A DNA stretch of 64,000 nt from Nocardiopsis sp. YSL2 (GCF_030555055.1 NZ_JAMOAO010000001.1:2790001-2854000), one strand, 5' to 3'. Counted from the stretch's first letter, positions 52,286 through 62,981 are shown. A program made the numbers and translations. The notes: generated by a model from the letters alone, not told the origin.

Positions 52286-53230
52286 TCAGCGCACCCCCTC
52301 GGCGTACCGCTTGGCATGGTTCAGGGTCGCGAGGCTGTTGGTGCTCAGTGCCCCCTGAACGTAGGCCTTGGCATCGTCCACCGTGGCGTCCTCCCCCAGG
52401 ATCCGCGCGATGTTGTCGGTATTGAGCACGACCGTGTGCTGGGAGGAGGCGGTGGTCCCGTCGCCCGGACCCTCCTCGAAAGTCCAGTAGCCGGTGTGCA
52501 GCTTCATCAGGGCGGGCAGAGTGGTCTGTTTGTAGGCGATCTTCCGGTGCTCGACGCACACCCGGTACGACTTGGTGGTGTGCACGGAGCCGTCCTTGGC
52601 TCTGGTCTCCATCTCCAGTGTCTGGAGGCCGGGGGTGTCCTCCGCCAACGTGACGCTGGCGACGTGCGGAAGTCGCTCGGGCCACAGGTGGGCGTCGTTG
52701 ACGAAGTCGTACAAGTCCTTGGGCGACCCGTCGACGCGGACGGTGTCGGTGAAGGAGAAGGTGACGTCCTCCGCGGCGTGGGCGAACTCGACGTTGTCCT
52801 TGAGGGCGGCGAGCTCCGAGCGCGAGTTGCGGTCCACCGCCTCGTCGATCCAGGTCAGGCTGCCGGGATCGTCGCCGAGCGCCTGGTAGTCGTGCAGCAG
52901 CCGGATCCGAGACTCGGCGTCGTCGAGCGGCTCGATGACCCAGGCTCCGCCCATTGAGGCGACGGGCGGAGCGGAGACCTCCTGGCGGAAGTCGATCCGC
53001 AACCCCTGCGGGTCCAGCGCTCGGCGCGAGGTCCACGTCTTGGCTTCGCCGTTGGCGGTCGCGCTGATCCGGATGCGCTCCTCGTTCCCGGACTCCTCCA
53101 GGTGGTCGACGTAGATGGTCGGGGGGAAAATCCGCGGCCAGTTGGCCACGTCGGCGATGAGGCGGTAGACGGCGGACGCGGGCGCCGAGACGGTGATCTC
53201 GTGCTCCACCTCGCGGTGACCGGTGGTCAT
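52286..53230 (-). CDS. didomain aromatase/cyclase
   Basis: 314 residues made of two SRPBCC (START-like) halves, about 1-150 and 155-314. Each begins with an EHEITV- or DVTFSFTDTV-like strand, then YRLIADVANWPRIFPP and YDFVNDAHLWPERLPHV. ActVII-like and angucycline-type didomain enzymes of this size aromatise the first ring of a C9-reduced polyketide. Neighbours KR, ACP and KS support this. Confidence 0.93.
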   Translation of the reverse strand: MTTGHREVEHEITVSAPASAVYRLIADVANWPRIFPPTIYVDHLEESGNEERIRISATANGEAKTWTSRRALDPQGLRIDFRQEVSAPPVASMGGAWVIEPLDDAESRIRLLHDYQALGDDPGSLTWIDEAVDRNSRSELAALKDNVEFAHAAEDVTFSFTDTVRVDGSPKDLYDFVNDAHLWPERLPHVASVTLAEDTPGLQTLEMETRAKDGSVHTTKSYRVCVEHRKIAYKQTTLPALMKLHTGYWTFEEGPGDGTTASSQHTVVLNTDNIARILGEDATVDDAKAYVQGALSTNSLATLNHAKRYAEGVR

Positions 53231-53277
53231 GCTCTCTCCTGTGATGCTCTTGAACGGGGCGGGCAGGGCGGCGCTGA

Positions 53278-54075
53278 TCAGAAGTTGCCGAGGCCACCGC
53301 AGACGTTCATCGCCTGGGAGGTGATGGAGGCGGCGGTATCCGAGGCCAGGTAGCCGACCATCCCGGCCACCTCCTGCGGGGTGGAGTAGCGGCCGAGTGG
53401 GATCTTGCTCTGGAACTTCGCGAGGATCTCCTCCTCGGTGGTGTCGAAGGCGGCCGCGTAGCCTTGGCGGACGCGCTCGGCCATGGGCGTCTCGACGTAT
53501 CCGGGGCACACCGCGTTGACGGTGATGCCTGTGGGGGCGAGCTCGTTGCCCAGTGCCTTGGTCAGCCCGACGACACCGTGCTTGGAAGCCGAGTAGGGGG
53601 CGCCCAGGACGACGCCCTGCTTGCCCGCGGTGGAGGCGATGTTGATAATCCGGCCGCGGTCCTTGTGCCGCATACCGCCGGTGTTGAGCACTTCCCGGGT
53701 GACCAGGAAGACGCTGTTGAGATTCGTGTCCACCACGTCGAACCAGAGGTCGTCTCCGATGTCGGCGGTGACGCCCCCGCCGCTGCGGCCCGCGTTGTTC
53801 ACGAGGACGTCGATCGTGCCGAACCGGTCCACGGCTGCCTGGACGAACGCGCCCACGCTCTCGCGCGAGCGCACGTCCACGGTGGTGCCGGCGGCCTCGA
53901 TGCCCTCCTCCCCGAGCTGTTTGACGGTGGAGTCCACGTTCTCCGCGTTGCGGGCACCGATGAACACCTGGTGATCCTGGTCGCCCAGCCGCCGGGCGAC
54001 CTCCAGCCCTATACCGCTGGTGGCCCCAGTGACGATCGCGACCCGCTTGTCGTTCCGCTCGTCGTTGTTCGACAT
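53278..54075 (-). CDS. polyketide C9 ketoreductase (ActIII type)
   Basis: 265 residues, a short-chain dehydrogenase. TGATSGIGLEVARRLG binds NADPH; NNAG at 93-96; the active site is Ser in INIASTAGKQG and YSASK. Where ActIII has Pro-Gly-Gly after NNAGR, this protein has Ser98-Gly-Gly, a spot linked to stereocontrol in the family. It ends in the family pattern TSQAMNVCGGLGNF. Reduction at C9 points to reduced aromatic polyketides such as angucyclines or benzoisochromanequinones. Confidence 0.94.
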   Translation of the reverse strand: MSNNDERNDKRVAIVTGATSGIGLEVARRLGDQDHQVFIGARNAENVDSTVKQLGEEGIEAAGTTVDVRSRESVGAFVQAAVDRFGTIDVLVNNAGRSGGGVTADIGDDLWFDVVDTNLNSVFLVTREVLNTGGMRHKDRGRIINIASTAGKQGVVLGAPYSASKHGVVGLTKALGNELAPTGITVNAVCPGYVETPMAERVRQGYAAAFDTTEEEILAKFQSKIPLGRYSTPQEVAGMVGYLASDTAASITSQAMNVCGGLGNF

Positions 54076-54164
54076 GCTCCCTCTTCCTTCTTCCGGTGGG
54101 TGGGGGATGGGTGGGACACCGGGCACGGGGAGTGCCCGGTGGTGCCGTGGCGACGGATGCGAGG

Positions 54165-54425
54165 TCAGACGGACGCGGCCAGGCGGTCGTTGACGACCTT
54201 GATGAGGGCCTCGGGGGTCACAGCGTCGGTCAGGGTCTCGTCGTCCAACTTGATGCCGTACTCGCGCTCGATCCTGCTGCCCGCCTCCAGCAGGGCCAGG
54301 GACTCGTAGCCGAGATCCTCGAACTCACTGGTGAGGATGTCGCCGTCGAGGTCGATGCTCTCGGCCTCGCCGGCGGCCTCACGGAGGATGCGCCTGAGGT
54401 CGTCGAGGGTGAACTGCGGTGCCAT
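54165..54425 (-). CDS. type II PKS acyl carrier protein
   Basis: 86 residues. Ser42 in EDLGYESLALLEAGSRIE is the phosphopantetheine site; LTLDDLRRIL-like N-terminus and ALIKVVNDRLA at the end are typical of aromatic PKS ACPs. GAGAGGC lies before the ATG. Part of the minimal PKS with the two KS genes upstream. Confidence 0.95.
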   Translation of the reverse strand: MAPQFTLDDLRRILREAAGEAESIDLDGDILTSEFEDLGYESLALLEAGSRIEREYGIKLDDETLTDAVTPEALIKVVNDRLAASV

Positions 54426-54471
54426 GGAATGCCTCTCTTCGGTGGGTGGGGATGGGGAATCGGGGGAAGGA

Positions 54472-55689
54472 TCAGGAGTCGGCTGAACGAACGACCATCA
54501 CGGAGTTGAAGCCCGCGTGGCCGCGTGCCACGACCATCGCGGAACGCACCGGGGCGGTGCGCGGTTCGGAGCCGACCAGGTCGAGTCCGTGCCCGGGGTC
54601 GGCGGCCACGTTCACGGTCGGGGGGATGACCCCCTGCTCCATGGACAAAAAAGCCGCGGCCAGGTCCAGGGGAGCCGCCCCCGAGTACAGGCGGCCCGTC
54701 ATCGTCTTGGGCGCGGTGACGGGCACACCCCCGCGACCGAACACGGCGTTGAGGGCCTCGGCCTCGACACGGTCCAGTTCGGGGACTGCGGCGGCATCGG
54801 CGAAGACGACATCGATATCCTCGGCCGGAGTCCCCGCGTCGGCGAGGGCTGACTCCATCGCTCTTCGCAGGCCCGGTTCACGGTCGCTGCCGGGCCGGGG
54901 GTCGAAGGTGGCGGCGTAACCCGCCACCTCGCCGTAGACCTTCGCGTCGCGCGCGCGGGCTGCCTCGGCGGACTCCGTCACGAGGATGGCGCCGCCCTCA
55001 CCCGGAACGTGGCCGTGCGCCCGGCGGTCGAAGGGCAGGTAGGCGGTCTCGGGGTCCTCTCCTGTACTGAGCCGCCCGCTGGCCAGCTGGGCCACCCAGC
55101 CCCACGGGCAGATCGAGGCGTCGATCGAGCCGGACACGACCAGCTTCGTCCCCTTGCGAATCTGCCGTCTGGCCTGCGCGACCGCGTCGAGACCGCCGGC
55201 CTGGTCGCTGACCACCACGCCGCTGGGCCCCTTCATCCCGTTGCGGATGGAGATCTGGCCGCTGTTGACCGCGTAGAACCACGCGAACGACTGGTAGGCG
55301 CTGACGTGCTCGCTGCCCAGACTCCACAGTTTGCGCAGTTCGTTCTGGCCGAACTCGAATCCTCCGGAGGAACTCGCGGTGATGACGCCCATGTCGAAGC
55401 CGGCCAGATCGTCGGGGGCCACGCCGGCGTCGGCCAGCGCCCAGTCCGCCGCCACCAGAGCCAGCCGGGTCATACGGTCGGTCTGCGGGATCAGCCTTCC
55501 GGGGAGGTGCTCCTTGGCGTCGAAGCCGTCGATCTCCCCCGCCAACCGCGCGGGGTAGCCCTCCGGGGCGAAGCTCCGGATCCGTCCCAGGCCGGTCTTG
55601 CCGTTGAGGGTCGCAGCCCAGAAGTCCTGGGTGCCGAGCCCGTTCGGGGAGGCGATGCCCAGGCCGGTGACGACGGTCGGTGTGCTCAT
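54472..55689 (-). CDS. ketosynthase chain-length factor (KS-beta)
   Basis: 405 residues. The active-site Cys of ketosynthases is replaced by Gln163 in [12 protein letters not shown], the hallmark of chain-length factors. [11 protein letters not shown] and the [21 protein letters not shown] segment replace the KS His motifs. The start overlaps the KS-alpha stop (ATGA), as is usual for the heterodimer. It sets the number of malonyl extensions; the exact length cannot be read by eye. Confidence 0.95.
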   Translation of the reverse strand: MSTPTVVTGLGIASPNGLGTQDFWAATLNGKTGLGRIRSFAPEGYPARLAGEIDGFDAKEHLPGRLIPQTDRMTRLALVAADWALADAGVAPDDLAGFDMGVITASSSGGFEFGQNELRKLWSLGSEHVSAYQSFAWFYAVNSGQISIRNGMKGPSGVVVSDQAGGLDAVAQARRQIRKGTKLVVSGSIDASICPWGWVAQLASGRLSTGEDPETAYLPFDRRAHGHVPGEGGAILVTESAEAARARDAKVYGEVAGYAATFDPRPGSDREPGLRRAMESALADAGTPAEDIDVVFADAAAVPELDRVEAEALNAVFGRGGVPVTAPKTMTGRLYSGAAPLDLAAAFLSMEQGVIPPTVNVAADPGHGLDLVGSEPRTAPVRSAMVVARGHAGFNSVMVVRSADS

Positions 55690-56957
55690 GCCGTTCTCCT
55701 CTCCGGGCGGGTCAGGACCATCGCGCTCTGGAAGCCGCCGAACCCGCTGCCGACTGTCAGTACCGAGTCCACGATCTGGTCCCGAGCGGTCAGCGGTACG
55801 TAGTCCAGGTCGCACTCGGGGTCCGGATCGTGCAGGTTCGCGGTCGGAGGCACGACGCCGTGTTCCATCGCCAGCGCGGAGGCGGCGATCTCGATGGAGC
55901 CGATGGCGCCCAGCGAGTGGCCGACCATCGATTTGATCGAGCTCACCGGCGTTCGGTAGGCGTGCTCGCCCAGGCTCTTCTTGAAGGCCGCGGTCTCGTG
56001 CCGGTCGTTCTGTTTGGTGCCGGAGCCGTGGGCATTGACGTAGTCGATCGCGTCGGGGTTGAGCCGGGCCTCGGCCATCGCGGTGTCGATCGCCTCGGCC
56101 ATCTCCGCGCCGTCACGCCGTAGACCGGTCATGTGGTAGGCGTTGCTCCGGGTGGCGTATCCGGCGATCTCGGCGTAGATGTGGGCCCCGCGTGCCCGAG
56201 CGCTCTCCAGTTCCTCCAGGACGAACATGGCCGAGCCCTCGCCGAGGACGAAGCCGTTACGGCTCTTGTCGAAGGGGCGCGAGGCGTGCTCCGGCTCGTC
56301 ATAGCGGGGAGTGGTCGCCTTGATGGCGTCGAAGCACGCCATGGTGATGGGTGAGATGGGGGCGTCCGACGCCCCGGCCACGAGGACGTCGGCGGAGCCT
56401 TCGCGGATCAGCTCCACGGCATAGCCCACGGCGTCGATTCCCGAGGTACAGCCGGTGGACACCACCGTGCTCGGACCCTCGGAGCCGGTGTCCCAGGCGA
56501 CCTCGGCCGCGAAGGAGCTGGGCACCAGGTAGTTGTACAGATGCGGGACGGCGTAGTCGTTGTCGACCAGGTTCAGGCGGCCGCCGTCGCTCACCACCCG
56601 GTACTCCTCGTCGAGACCCATGGTGGCGCCCACGGCGCTGCCGATGGTGACGCCCACCCGGTGCGGGTCGACCTCGTCGAACCGGATACCGCTGTCGGTG
56701 ACGGCGCCCCGCGCAGCGACCAGCGCCAGTTGCGCGGCCCGGTCGGTACGGCGGACCACATGCGGGTTCAGTCCGTGCTCGTAGGGGTCGAAGTCGATTT
56801 CCGCCGCGACCCGTGAGCGGAACGGAGCGGGGTCGAAGAAGGTGATCCCTCGGGTCGCGGTGCGGCCGTCGGTGAGCAGGCTCCAGAACTCCTTGAGCCC
56901 GACACCACCCGGCGCCAGGACCTCGATCCCGGTGATGGCTACACGTCTGGCGGTCAC
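55686..56957 (-). CDS. ketosynthase alpha subunit (KS-alpha)
   Basis: 423 residues from a GTG that overlaps the cyclase stop (GTGA). Catalytic Cys170 in [12 protein letters not shown], then [14 protein letters not shown] and [15 protein letters not shown] with the two His residues. It performs decarboxylative condensation on ACP-bound malonate together with the chain-length factor. Confidence 0.96.
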   Translation of the reverse strand: MTARRVAITGIEVLAPGGVGLKEFWSLLTDGRTATRGITFFDPAPFRSRVAAEIDFDPYEHGLNPHVVRRTDRAAQLALVAARGAVTDSGIRFDEVDPHRVGVTIGSAVGATMGLDEEYRVVSDGGRLNLVDNDYAVPHLYNYLVPSSFAAEVAWDTGSEGPSTVVSTGCTSGIDAVGYAVELIREGSADVLVAGASDAPISPITMACFDAIKATTPRYDEPEHASRPFDKSRNGFVLGEGSAMFVLEELESARARGAHIYAEIAGYATRSNAYHMTGLRRDGAEMAEAIDTAMAEARLNPDAIDYVNAHGSGTKQNDRHETAAFKKSLGEHAYRTPVSSIKSMVGHSLGAIGSIEIAASALAMEHGVVPPTANLHDPDPECDLDYVPLTARDQIVDSVLTVGSGFGGFQSAMVLTRPERRTA

Positions 56958-57283
56958 TTGCCCGCCTCCCACGAGTAGAAGCGCGTGGCCATCGCGTCGG
57001 CGGGGGAGCGCCAGGTGGCCGGGTCGTAGGCGCCGATGAACGGTTTGAGGTCATCGCTGATGCGCACGAAGCGCGGATCGTTCTTGGCCTCCTCGATGCG
57101 CCGGTCGCCGTCGTCGGAGCCGAAGTCCTGAAGGTGGAAGTAGAGCCCTCGGTAGGCGAAGAGCTGGCGGCGCCGCGTTCCCATCAGGTGCGGCATCTCT
57201 GTCTTGTCGAAGTCGGTGAACAGCCCGGCCACTTCGCTGCTCGATGCCAGGTCCATCCGGGCGACGATCAATGTGCTGTACAT
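56954..57283 (-). CDS. TcmI-family polyketide cyclase
   Basis: 109 residues. [49 protein letters not shown] and [21 protein letters not shown] match the ferredoxin-like cyclases (TcmI, JadI, LanF) that close later rings. GAGGAGAG sets the ATG. First gene of the core PKS run, coupled to KS-alpha. Confidence 0.93.
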   Translation of the reverse strand: MYSTLIVARMDLASSSEVAGLFTDFDKTEMPHLMGTRRRQLFAYRGLYFHLQDFGSDDGDRRIEEAKNDPRFVRISDDLKPFIGAYDPATWRSPADAMATRFYSWEAGK

Positions 57284-57320
57284 CTGTTCTCTCCTCGCGG
57301 TGGGAACTGTGTAGGGGGCG

Positions 57321-57343
57321 CCCGGAGTTCCGGGAACTCCGGG
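57321..57343 (-). terminator. hairpin between the biotin carboxylase gene and the PKS core
   Basis: CCCGGAGTTCC and GGAACTCCGGG pair perfectly around one base. It lies in the 158-base gap upstream of the cyclase. It could reduce read-through from the carboxylase gene or mark an RNA processing point; more GGCC-type repeats follow to about 57360. Confidence 0.5.
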
Positions 57344-57441
57344 GCCGGTTCGGGCCGGTGTGTCGGTCGGAACCGTGACGGGGAAGGTCGTGGGAGGCGG
57401 GTGAGGACGGGATGGTGGCTGCCTCAGGATGGTCTGGGCCG

Positions 57442-59214
57442 TCAGTCCTCGATGCGGCAGATCGCCGCGCCTGAGGACACAGAGGCTCCGACTTCGAGGC
57501 TCAGGCCGGTGACCGTGCCGGCCTTGTGGGCGTTGAGCGGCTGCTCCATCTTCATCGCCTCCAGGACGATCACGGGGCTTCCCGCCTCGATGGGCTTGCC
57601 CTCCTCGGTCGCGACCTTGACGACCGTGCCCTGCATCGGCGAGATGAGGGTGTCTCCCGACGCGGACGGTGTGGCGTTCTTGGAGGTCCGGCGCTCCGGC
57701 CGCCCGCGCACGGCGGTGCCCTTGCGGGAGCCGCTGCCTCCGAGATCGGCGGGGAGGGAGACCTCCACGCGTCTGCCGCCGACCTCGACCACGACCCGCT
57801 CCCGCTCGGGGGCGGCCCCCTCAGGGGTGTCGGTCGACGGGTCGAACGGCGCTATGCGGTTGTCGAAGTCGGTCTCGATCCAGCGTGTGTGGACTGTGAA
57901 CGGGCCGTCGAACCCGGCAGCGCCGGGGGCGAACGCCGGGTCCGCGATCACGGTTCGGTGGAAGGGCAGGACGGTCGGCAGCCCGTCGACCTCGAACTCC
58001 TTCAGGGCCCGGGCGGCACGTCGGAGCGCATGTCCACGGGTGGAACCGGTGACGATGAGCTTCGCCAAGAGTGAGTCCCACGCGGGGGCGATCACGGTGC
58101 CCGGCTCCACCCCGGCGTCCACGCGCACGCCTGGGCCGGAGGGCGGGACGAAGCGGCCGACACGGCCGGGCACGGGCAGGAATCCCCGGCCGGGGTCCTC
58201 GCAGTTGATCCGGAACTCGAAGGAGTGCCCGCGCACCTCGGGGTCGGTGAAGCCCAGCTCCTCGCCGTCGGCGATGCGGAACATCTCCTGGACCAGGTCC
58301 ACGCCGGTGACCTCCTCGGTCACCGGGTGCTCGACCTGGAGCCGGGTGTTGACCTCCAGGAAGGAGATCGTGCCGTCCACCCCGACCAGGAACTCACAGG
58401 TGCCCGCGCCCACGTACCCGGCCTCGGCCAGGACGGCCTTGGACGCCGCGTACAGCTTCGCGTTCTGCTCCGGGCTCAGGAACGGGGCCGGAGCCTCCTC
58501 CACGAGCTTCTGGTGGCGGCGCTGCAGCGAGCAGTCCCGGGTGGAGACCACCACGACGTTGCCGTGCGTGTCGGCCAGGCACTGGGTCTCCACGTGGCGG
58601 GGCCGGTCCAGGTAGCGCTCCACGAAGCACTCCCCGCGCCCGAACGCGGTGACGGCCTCGCGCACCGCCGACTCGTAGGCGTCCGCGACCTCCGCCAGGG
58701 TGTGGGCGACCTTGAGGCCGCGACCGCCGCCTCCGAAGGCGGCCTTGATCGCGATGGGCAGCCCGTGCTCCTCGGCGAAGGCCACCACCTCCTCGGCCGA
58801 CTCCACCGGGTCGGGCGTGCCGGCCACCAGCGGGGCACCGACCTTCTGCGCGATGTGGCGGGCCTGGACCTTGTCGCCCAGGGCCGTGATCGCGGACGGG
58901 GGCGGGCCGATCCAGGTGAGCCCGGCGTCGATGACGGCCTGGGCGAAGTCGGCGTTCTCGGCCAGGAAGCCGTAGCCGGGGTGGACCGCGTCGGCACCGG
59001 AGTCCGCGGCTGCTCGCAGAACCTTGTCGGCGTCCAGATAGCTGTCGGATGGAGTGTCGCCTCCGAGTGCGAACGCCTCGTCCGCCGCACGGACGTGCGG
59101 GGCGTCCGCGTCGGGCGAGGCATAGACCGCGACGCTGCCGAGTCCGGAATCCCTGCAGGCACGGACGATGCGGACGGCGATTTCCCCACGATTGGCGATG
59201 AGCACCTTGCGCAC
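57442..59214 (-). CDS. acyl-CoA carboxylase alpha subunit (biotin carboxylase plus biotin carrier)
   Basis: 590 residues from a GTG with AGGAGAGG upstream. [18 protein letters not shown] begins the biotin carboxylase domain; the ATP-grasp loop is [11 protein letters not shown], and [22 protein letters not shown] is the catalytic signature. The C-terminal carrier holds the biotinylated Lys555 in [10 protein letters not shown]. With the beta and epsilon subunits further along it supplies malonyl-CoA to the PKS. It opens the leftward operon. Confidence 0.95.
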   Translation of the reverse strand: MRKVLIANRGEIAVRIVRACRDSGLGSVAVYASPDADAPHVRAADEAFALGGDTPSDSYLDADKVLRAAADSGADAVHPGYGFLAENADFAQAVIDAGLTWIGPPPSAITALGDKVQARHIAQKVGAPLVAGTPDPVESAEEVVAFAEEHGLPIAIKAAFGGGGRGLKVAHTLAEVADAYESAVREAVTAFGRGECFVERYLDRPRHVETQCLADTHGNVVVVSTRDCSLQRRHQKLVEEAPAPFLSPEQNAKLYAASKAVLAEAGYVGAGTCEFLVGVDGTISFLEVNTRLQVEHPVTEEVTGVDLVQEMFRIADGEELGFTDPEVRGHSFEFRINCEDPGRGFLPVPGRVGRFVPPSGPGVRVDAGVEPGTVIAPAWDSLLAKLIVTGSTRGHALRRAARALKEFEVDGLPTVLPFHRTVIADPAFAPGAAGFDGPFTVHTRWIETDFDNRIAPFDPSTDTPEGAAPERERVVVEVGGRRVEVSLPADLGGSGSRKGTAVRGRPERRTSKNATPSASGDTLISPMQGTVVKVATEEGKPIEAGSPVIVLEAMKMEQPLNAHKAGTVTGLSLEVGASVSSGAAICRIED

Positions 59215-59734
59215 GCTGGATCCTCTCCTGAACTCGCTCCCGTCGGTGTGCCCCTGTACTCCGGGAGTGGGACAGGCCCCCGAAAGGACAGCGCACCGGA
59301 TCATGAATTCAAGGATCTTCGGTAACGGGGCGGGCGACAAGAAGCCGGTGTACAGATCGGGGTCAGCCTTTGTAAGGAAGTAGTGCCGATGTCAGATGAA
59401 CAACACGGGAGTGTCAAGTCCTGTGCCTCCGGCTGCCCCGCCATCGGTTTCCGGAAAGGAGAAACGAAGGCGTGGCCCCGGCGTTTCTGGCGGCCAGGGG
59501 TGCTATGTCCTCTCCGATCCGGCACGCGGTTCTTCGCCACCGCGGCGGTGCACGGGGTGTGCCGCGAGTAGGTTCTGTCCTCCTCTGGCCTCGACACCCT
59601 CTCCGTTGAGCTTGTGCTGTAGTAGGGGAAGCAATCCTGAAGAACTTGTCACACCTTTGTACCTGGGGCCGTTCACCTCCCTGGCCGGGATCACCATACT
59701 GAAGGAGGTATTCACTGGCTGGGAGGGTGCGGTA
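59215..59734. promoter_or_regulatory. divergent promoter region of the PKS cluster
   Basis: The gap separates the leftward carboxylase-PKS operon from the rightward oxygenase-halogenase operon and must hold both promoters. An imperfect hairpin with CGCGGC (59541-59546) and GCCGCG (59561-59566) is present. A 60-codon open frame (59389-59571) is not convincing. No SARP or other pathway regulator gene is found here. GGGAGG precedes the ATG at 59735. Confidence 0.6.
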
Positions 59735-61207
59735 ATGAGCGAATTTGACGCAGAGGTAATTATCGCTGGTGCAGGGCCGACGGGTCTGATGCTGGCGGGC
59801 GAGCTCCGTTTGGCCGGAGTGTCGGCCATCGTGCTCGAGCGGTTGGAAGAGCCCATGCAGCAATCGCGGGCACTGGGGTTCTCAGCGCGGACGATCGAGG
59901 AATTCGACCAGCGTGGGCTGTTGGGCGCCTTCGGGGACATCGACACCATTCCGATGGGTCATTTCGGTGGACTTCCCGTGGACTACGGCGCCATCGAGGG
60001 TGGCAATTTCGGAGTGCGGGGTGTGCCACAGTCGAAAACCGAGGCGATCCTGACCGACTGGGCGGTCGGGCTCGGTGTCGACCTGCGTCGCGGGTATGAG
60101 GTGATCGGGATCGACGCGGGTGACGACGGCGTTGTCGTCCAAGCCACCGGCCCTGAGGGGGACCTGAGGCTGAGCGCCGGCTACGTGGTGGGCTGCGACG
60201 GCGCCCGCAGCGTGGTCCGCAAGGCGACGGGCATCGGCTTCTCCGGCGTGGACGCGACCATGGAGATGAAGATCGCAGATGTGACCGGCGTCCAGACACG
60301 TATCCGTCCGACCGGCGAGGTCGGCGAGGCAGGGATGGTGGTGGTCCTGCCCCTGGGCCCCGCGGCTACCCGGGTCGTCGTCTATGAGCGCGACGCCGGG
60401 GTCCGCCCCACCCACGAGCCCCCCACCTTCACCGAGGTCGCGGACGCCTTCCAACGAGTGACCGGCGAGGACATCCACGGCGCCACGCCCCTGTGGACCA
60501 GTTACTTCACCGACGCGAGCCGCCAGGCCGACACCTACCGGGAGGGCAGGATCTTCCTGGCCGGGGACGCCGCCCACATCCACCTGCCCATCGGGGCGCA
60601 GGGCATCAGCGCCGGAGTGGGGGACGCGGTCAACCTCGGCTGGAAACTCGCCGCCGAGATCAAGGGGCACGCTCCCGAAGGGTTGCTGGACACCTACCAC
60701 ACAGAGCGCCACCCGGTCGGAGCGGGCGTGGTGAACAACACGCTGGTGCAGCGCTCCCTCTACCTGGGCGGAGAGGAGATGGGGCCACTGCGCGAGCTGT
60801 TCGCCGAACTGCTCACCATCGACGAGGTCAAGCGCCACCTGGTCGGCCTGGTGACCGGCCTGAACATCGCCTACGACGTCGGCCCCGGTGACCACCCGCT
60901 GCTCGGCCGCCGCCTGCCCAAGCAGGATCTGCTGGTCGACGGTACCAAGATCAGCACCTACGACCTGCTGCACCAGGGCCGGGCACTGCTCTTGGACGTG
61001 CACGACAACGCCGGGCTGCGGGACGCCGTCGGTGAATGGTCCGATCGAGTGCGGACGGTCACCGCCACCCGCCACGACACTCAGGCTCCGGCGGCCAGTC
61101 TGCTGGTGCGCCCGGACGGCTACGTCGCCTGGGCCTCGGGCGACGGTTCAGCCGACGGCCTGACCGAGGCCCTCACCCGCTGGTTCGGCCGTCCCCCGCG
61201 GCGTTGA
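59735..61207 (+). CDS. PgaE-like FAD-dependent aromatic monooxygenase (3)
   Basis: 490 residues. GAGPTGLMLAGELRLAG, CDGARSVVRKATG and GRIFLAGDAAHIHLPIGAQGISAGVGDAVNLGWKL are the FAD motifs, with a C-terminal thioredoxin-like domain ending in VAWASGDGSADGLTEALTRWFG. It is closer to paralogue 1 (LGFSART-x-E-x-FDQRGL, GHFGGLPVDYG) than to paralogue 2. Likely ring hydroxylation on the aromatic polyketide. First gene of the rightward operon, 34 bases before the halogenase. Confidence 0.92.
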   Translation: MSEFDAEVIIAGAGPTGLMLAGELRLAGVSAIVLERLEEPMQQSRALGFSARTIEEFDQRGLLGAFGDIDTIPMGHFGGLPVDYGAIEGGNFGVRGVPQSKTEAILTDWAVGLGVDLRRGYEVIGIDAGDDGVVVQATGPEGDLRLSAGYVVGCDGARSVVRKATGIGFSGVDATMEMKIADVTGVQTRIRPTGEVGEAGMVVVLPLGPAATRVVVYERDAGVRPTHEPPTFTEVADAFQRVTGEDIHGATPLWTSYFTDASRQADTYREGRIFLAGDAAHIHLPIGAQGISAGVGDAVNLGWKLAAEIKGHAPEGLLDTYHTERHPVGAGVVNNTLVQRSLYLGGEEMGPLRELFAELLTIDEVKRHLVGLVTGLNIAYDVGPGDHPLLGRRLPKQDLLVDGTKISTYDLLHQGRALLLDVHDNAGLRDAVGEWSDRVRTVTATRHDTQAPAASLLVRPDGYVAWASGDGSADGLTEALTRWFGRPPRR

Positions 61208-61241
61208 GCCACCGTTCATCCGACTGAGAAGGAGTGCTGTT

Positions 61242-62945
61242 GTGACCACCAACGCGACTACCGGGGAAACGAAGGAAGCCACCGCGCCCGAGCCGATCCA
61301 GTGCGACGTCGTCATCCTCGGCTCCGGTCTGGCGGGTTCGATCACGGGTGCGATCCTGGCCCGGCGGGGGGCGAGCGTCGTGCTCGTCGACGCCGGCCAG
61401 CACCCGAGGTTCGCGGTCGGAGAGTCGCAGAACCCGCAGCTCGTGGAGTGGCTGCACATCCTCGCGGATCGCTATGACGTCCCGGAGATCGAACACATGT
61501 TGGACGTCAAGGCCATCACGAAGCACATCGGCCCCCACCACGGCCGCAAACAGAGCTTTGGTTTCGTCAGTCACCGGAAGAACCGTGAACCGGACCCGCG
61601 CGAGGCCACGATGTTCGTCATCCCCAAGATGCTCACCGAAGCCTCACACATGTTCCGTCAGGACACGGACTCCTACTACCTGAACGTCGCCGCCAAGTAC
61701 GGCTGCGCCCTGCGCCAGAACTGGCGGGCCACCGATCTGGACTTCGACGACGACGGGGTGACCGTCACCGGGCACACGGGAGAGGTCTTCCGGGCCAAGT
61801 ACCTGATCGACGCGAGCGGGTTCCGTTCGCCACTGGCACAGAAGTTCGATCTGCGGGAGGACCCGCCCCGGCACAAGCACCACGCGCGGTCCCTGTTCAC
61901 GCACTACATCGGGGTGAAGCCCTACGACGATGTGTGCAACTACCCCGACAACCTGCGCCCACCACAGGGAGCCCCGTTCCATGGCGGGACCCTGCACCAC
62001 CTGATCGAACGCGGCTGGTTCTGGATCATCCCGTTCGACAACCACAAGGATTCCCGCAACCCGGTGTGCAGTGTGGGGCTCACCTTCGACGAGCGTCTCT
62101 ACCCCAAGCCGAAGGACATGACGCCCGACGAGGAGTTCAACCACTACCTGGACATGTATCCGGCGGTCAAGCGCCAGTTCGAGGGTGCCAAGCGCGTCCG
62201 GGAGTGGGTGTCCACCGACCGCATCCAGTACTCCTCCAAGCGGACGGTCGGCGATCGTTGGTGCCTGATGTCGCACGCCGCCGGATTCATCGATCCGCTG
62301 TACTCGCGCGGGCTGTCGAACACCTTCGAGGTGGTCGACGCGCTCGCCTGGCGTCTCCTGGACGCGTTGCGCGACGACGACTTCTCCGTCGAGCGCTTCG
62401 AGTACGTCGAGCAGCTCGAACAGGGGTTGCTGAAGTACAACGACATGATCGTGAACAGCTCCTACATCTCCTTCTCCCACTTCCGGTTGTGGAACGCGGT
62501 GTTCCGGGTGTGGGCCTGCTTCACCACCCCTGCCACCATGCGCCTGATCCAGGCCCGACAGGAGTACAGCCTGGACGGCGACGACAGGCACTTCAAGGAG
62601 ATGGAGAAGTCGCCCTACCCCGGGCTGTGGTGGCCGGACAGCCACGCCTTCAAACACCTGATGGATGTCACCGCCGAGACCTGCGAGCGCTATGAAGCCG
62701 GGGAGATCGACGGTGACAAGGCGGCGGACATCGTCTTCGAGGCGATCCGCGACTGTGAGTCGGTCAACGTGCCCTTCGGCTGGAAGGACGGGGAGGACCA
62801 CCGTTACTTCTGGGCGACGACGCCCACGATGGTGAGGTTCATGTGGTGGGCGAGCCTCCAGGGTCCTCCCGAGATGCGAGATCTCGGCCGCTCCATGCTC
62901 ACCGGGGTCGTCAAGCAGGGGCTGCGCGGCCGCAAGGTGTCCTGA
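61242..62945 (+). CDS. flavin-dependent halogenase, CtcP-like
   Basis: 567 residues. The FAD loop GSGLAGSITGAILARRG (27-43) and RFAVGESQNPQLVEWL are followed by RQDTDSYYLNVAAKYGC, YLIDASGFRSPLAQKFDLRE, HHARSLFTHYIGVKPYDD, the W-x-W-x-I-P-type GWFWIIPFDNH near 257 and WCLMSHAAGFIDPLYSRGLSN. The whole layout matches CtcP, the chlortetracycline halogenase, and related phenol halogenases. It would chlorinate or brominate the aromatic polyketide, using FADH2 from a flavin reductase; none is in this operon, but the NRPS operon has one. Confidence 0.9.
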   Translation: MTTNATTGETKEATAPEPIQCDVVILGSGLAGSITGAILARRGASVVLVDAGQHPRFAVGESQNPQLVEWLHILADRYDVPEIEHMLDVKAITKHIGPHHGRKQSFGFVSHRKNREPDPREATMFVIPKMLTEASHMFRQDTDSYYLNVAAKYGCALRQNWRATDLDFDDDGVTVTGHTGEVFRAKYLIDASGFRSPLAQKFDLREDPPRHKHHARSLFTHYIGVKPYDDVCNYPDNLRPPQGAPFHGGTLHHLIERGWFWIIPFDNHKDSRNPVCSVGLTFDERLYPKPKDMTPDEEFNHYLDMYPAVKRQFEGAKRVREWVSTDRIQYSSKRTVGDRWCLMSHAAGFIDPLYSRGLSNTFEVVDALAWRLLDALRDDDFSVERFEYVEQLEQGLLKYNDMIVNSSYISFSHFRLWNAVFRVWACFTTPATMRLIQARQEYSLDGDDRHFKEMEKSPYPGLWWPDSHAFKHLMDVTAETCERYEAGEIDGDKAADIVFEAIRDCESVNVPFGWKDGEDHRYFWATTPTMVRFMWWASLQGPPEMRDLGRSMLTGVVKQGLRGRKVS

Positions 62946-62981
62946 AACCCCGATCCTCCGACCGACTCGATGGGACCTCCA

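Noticed and set aside
59389-59571. 60-codon open frame with four Cys upstream of the third monooxygenase
   Set aside because: AAGGAAG lies 12 bases before the ATG, but no family pattern is recognisable, it overlaps the divergent promoter area, and high-GC DNA produces such frames often.
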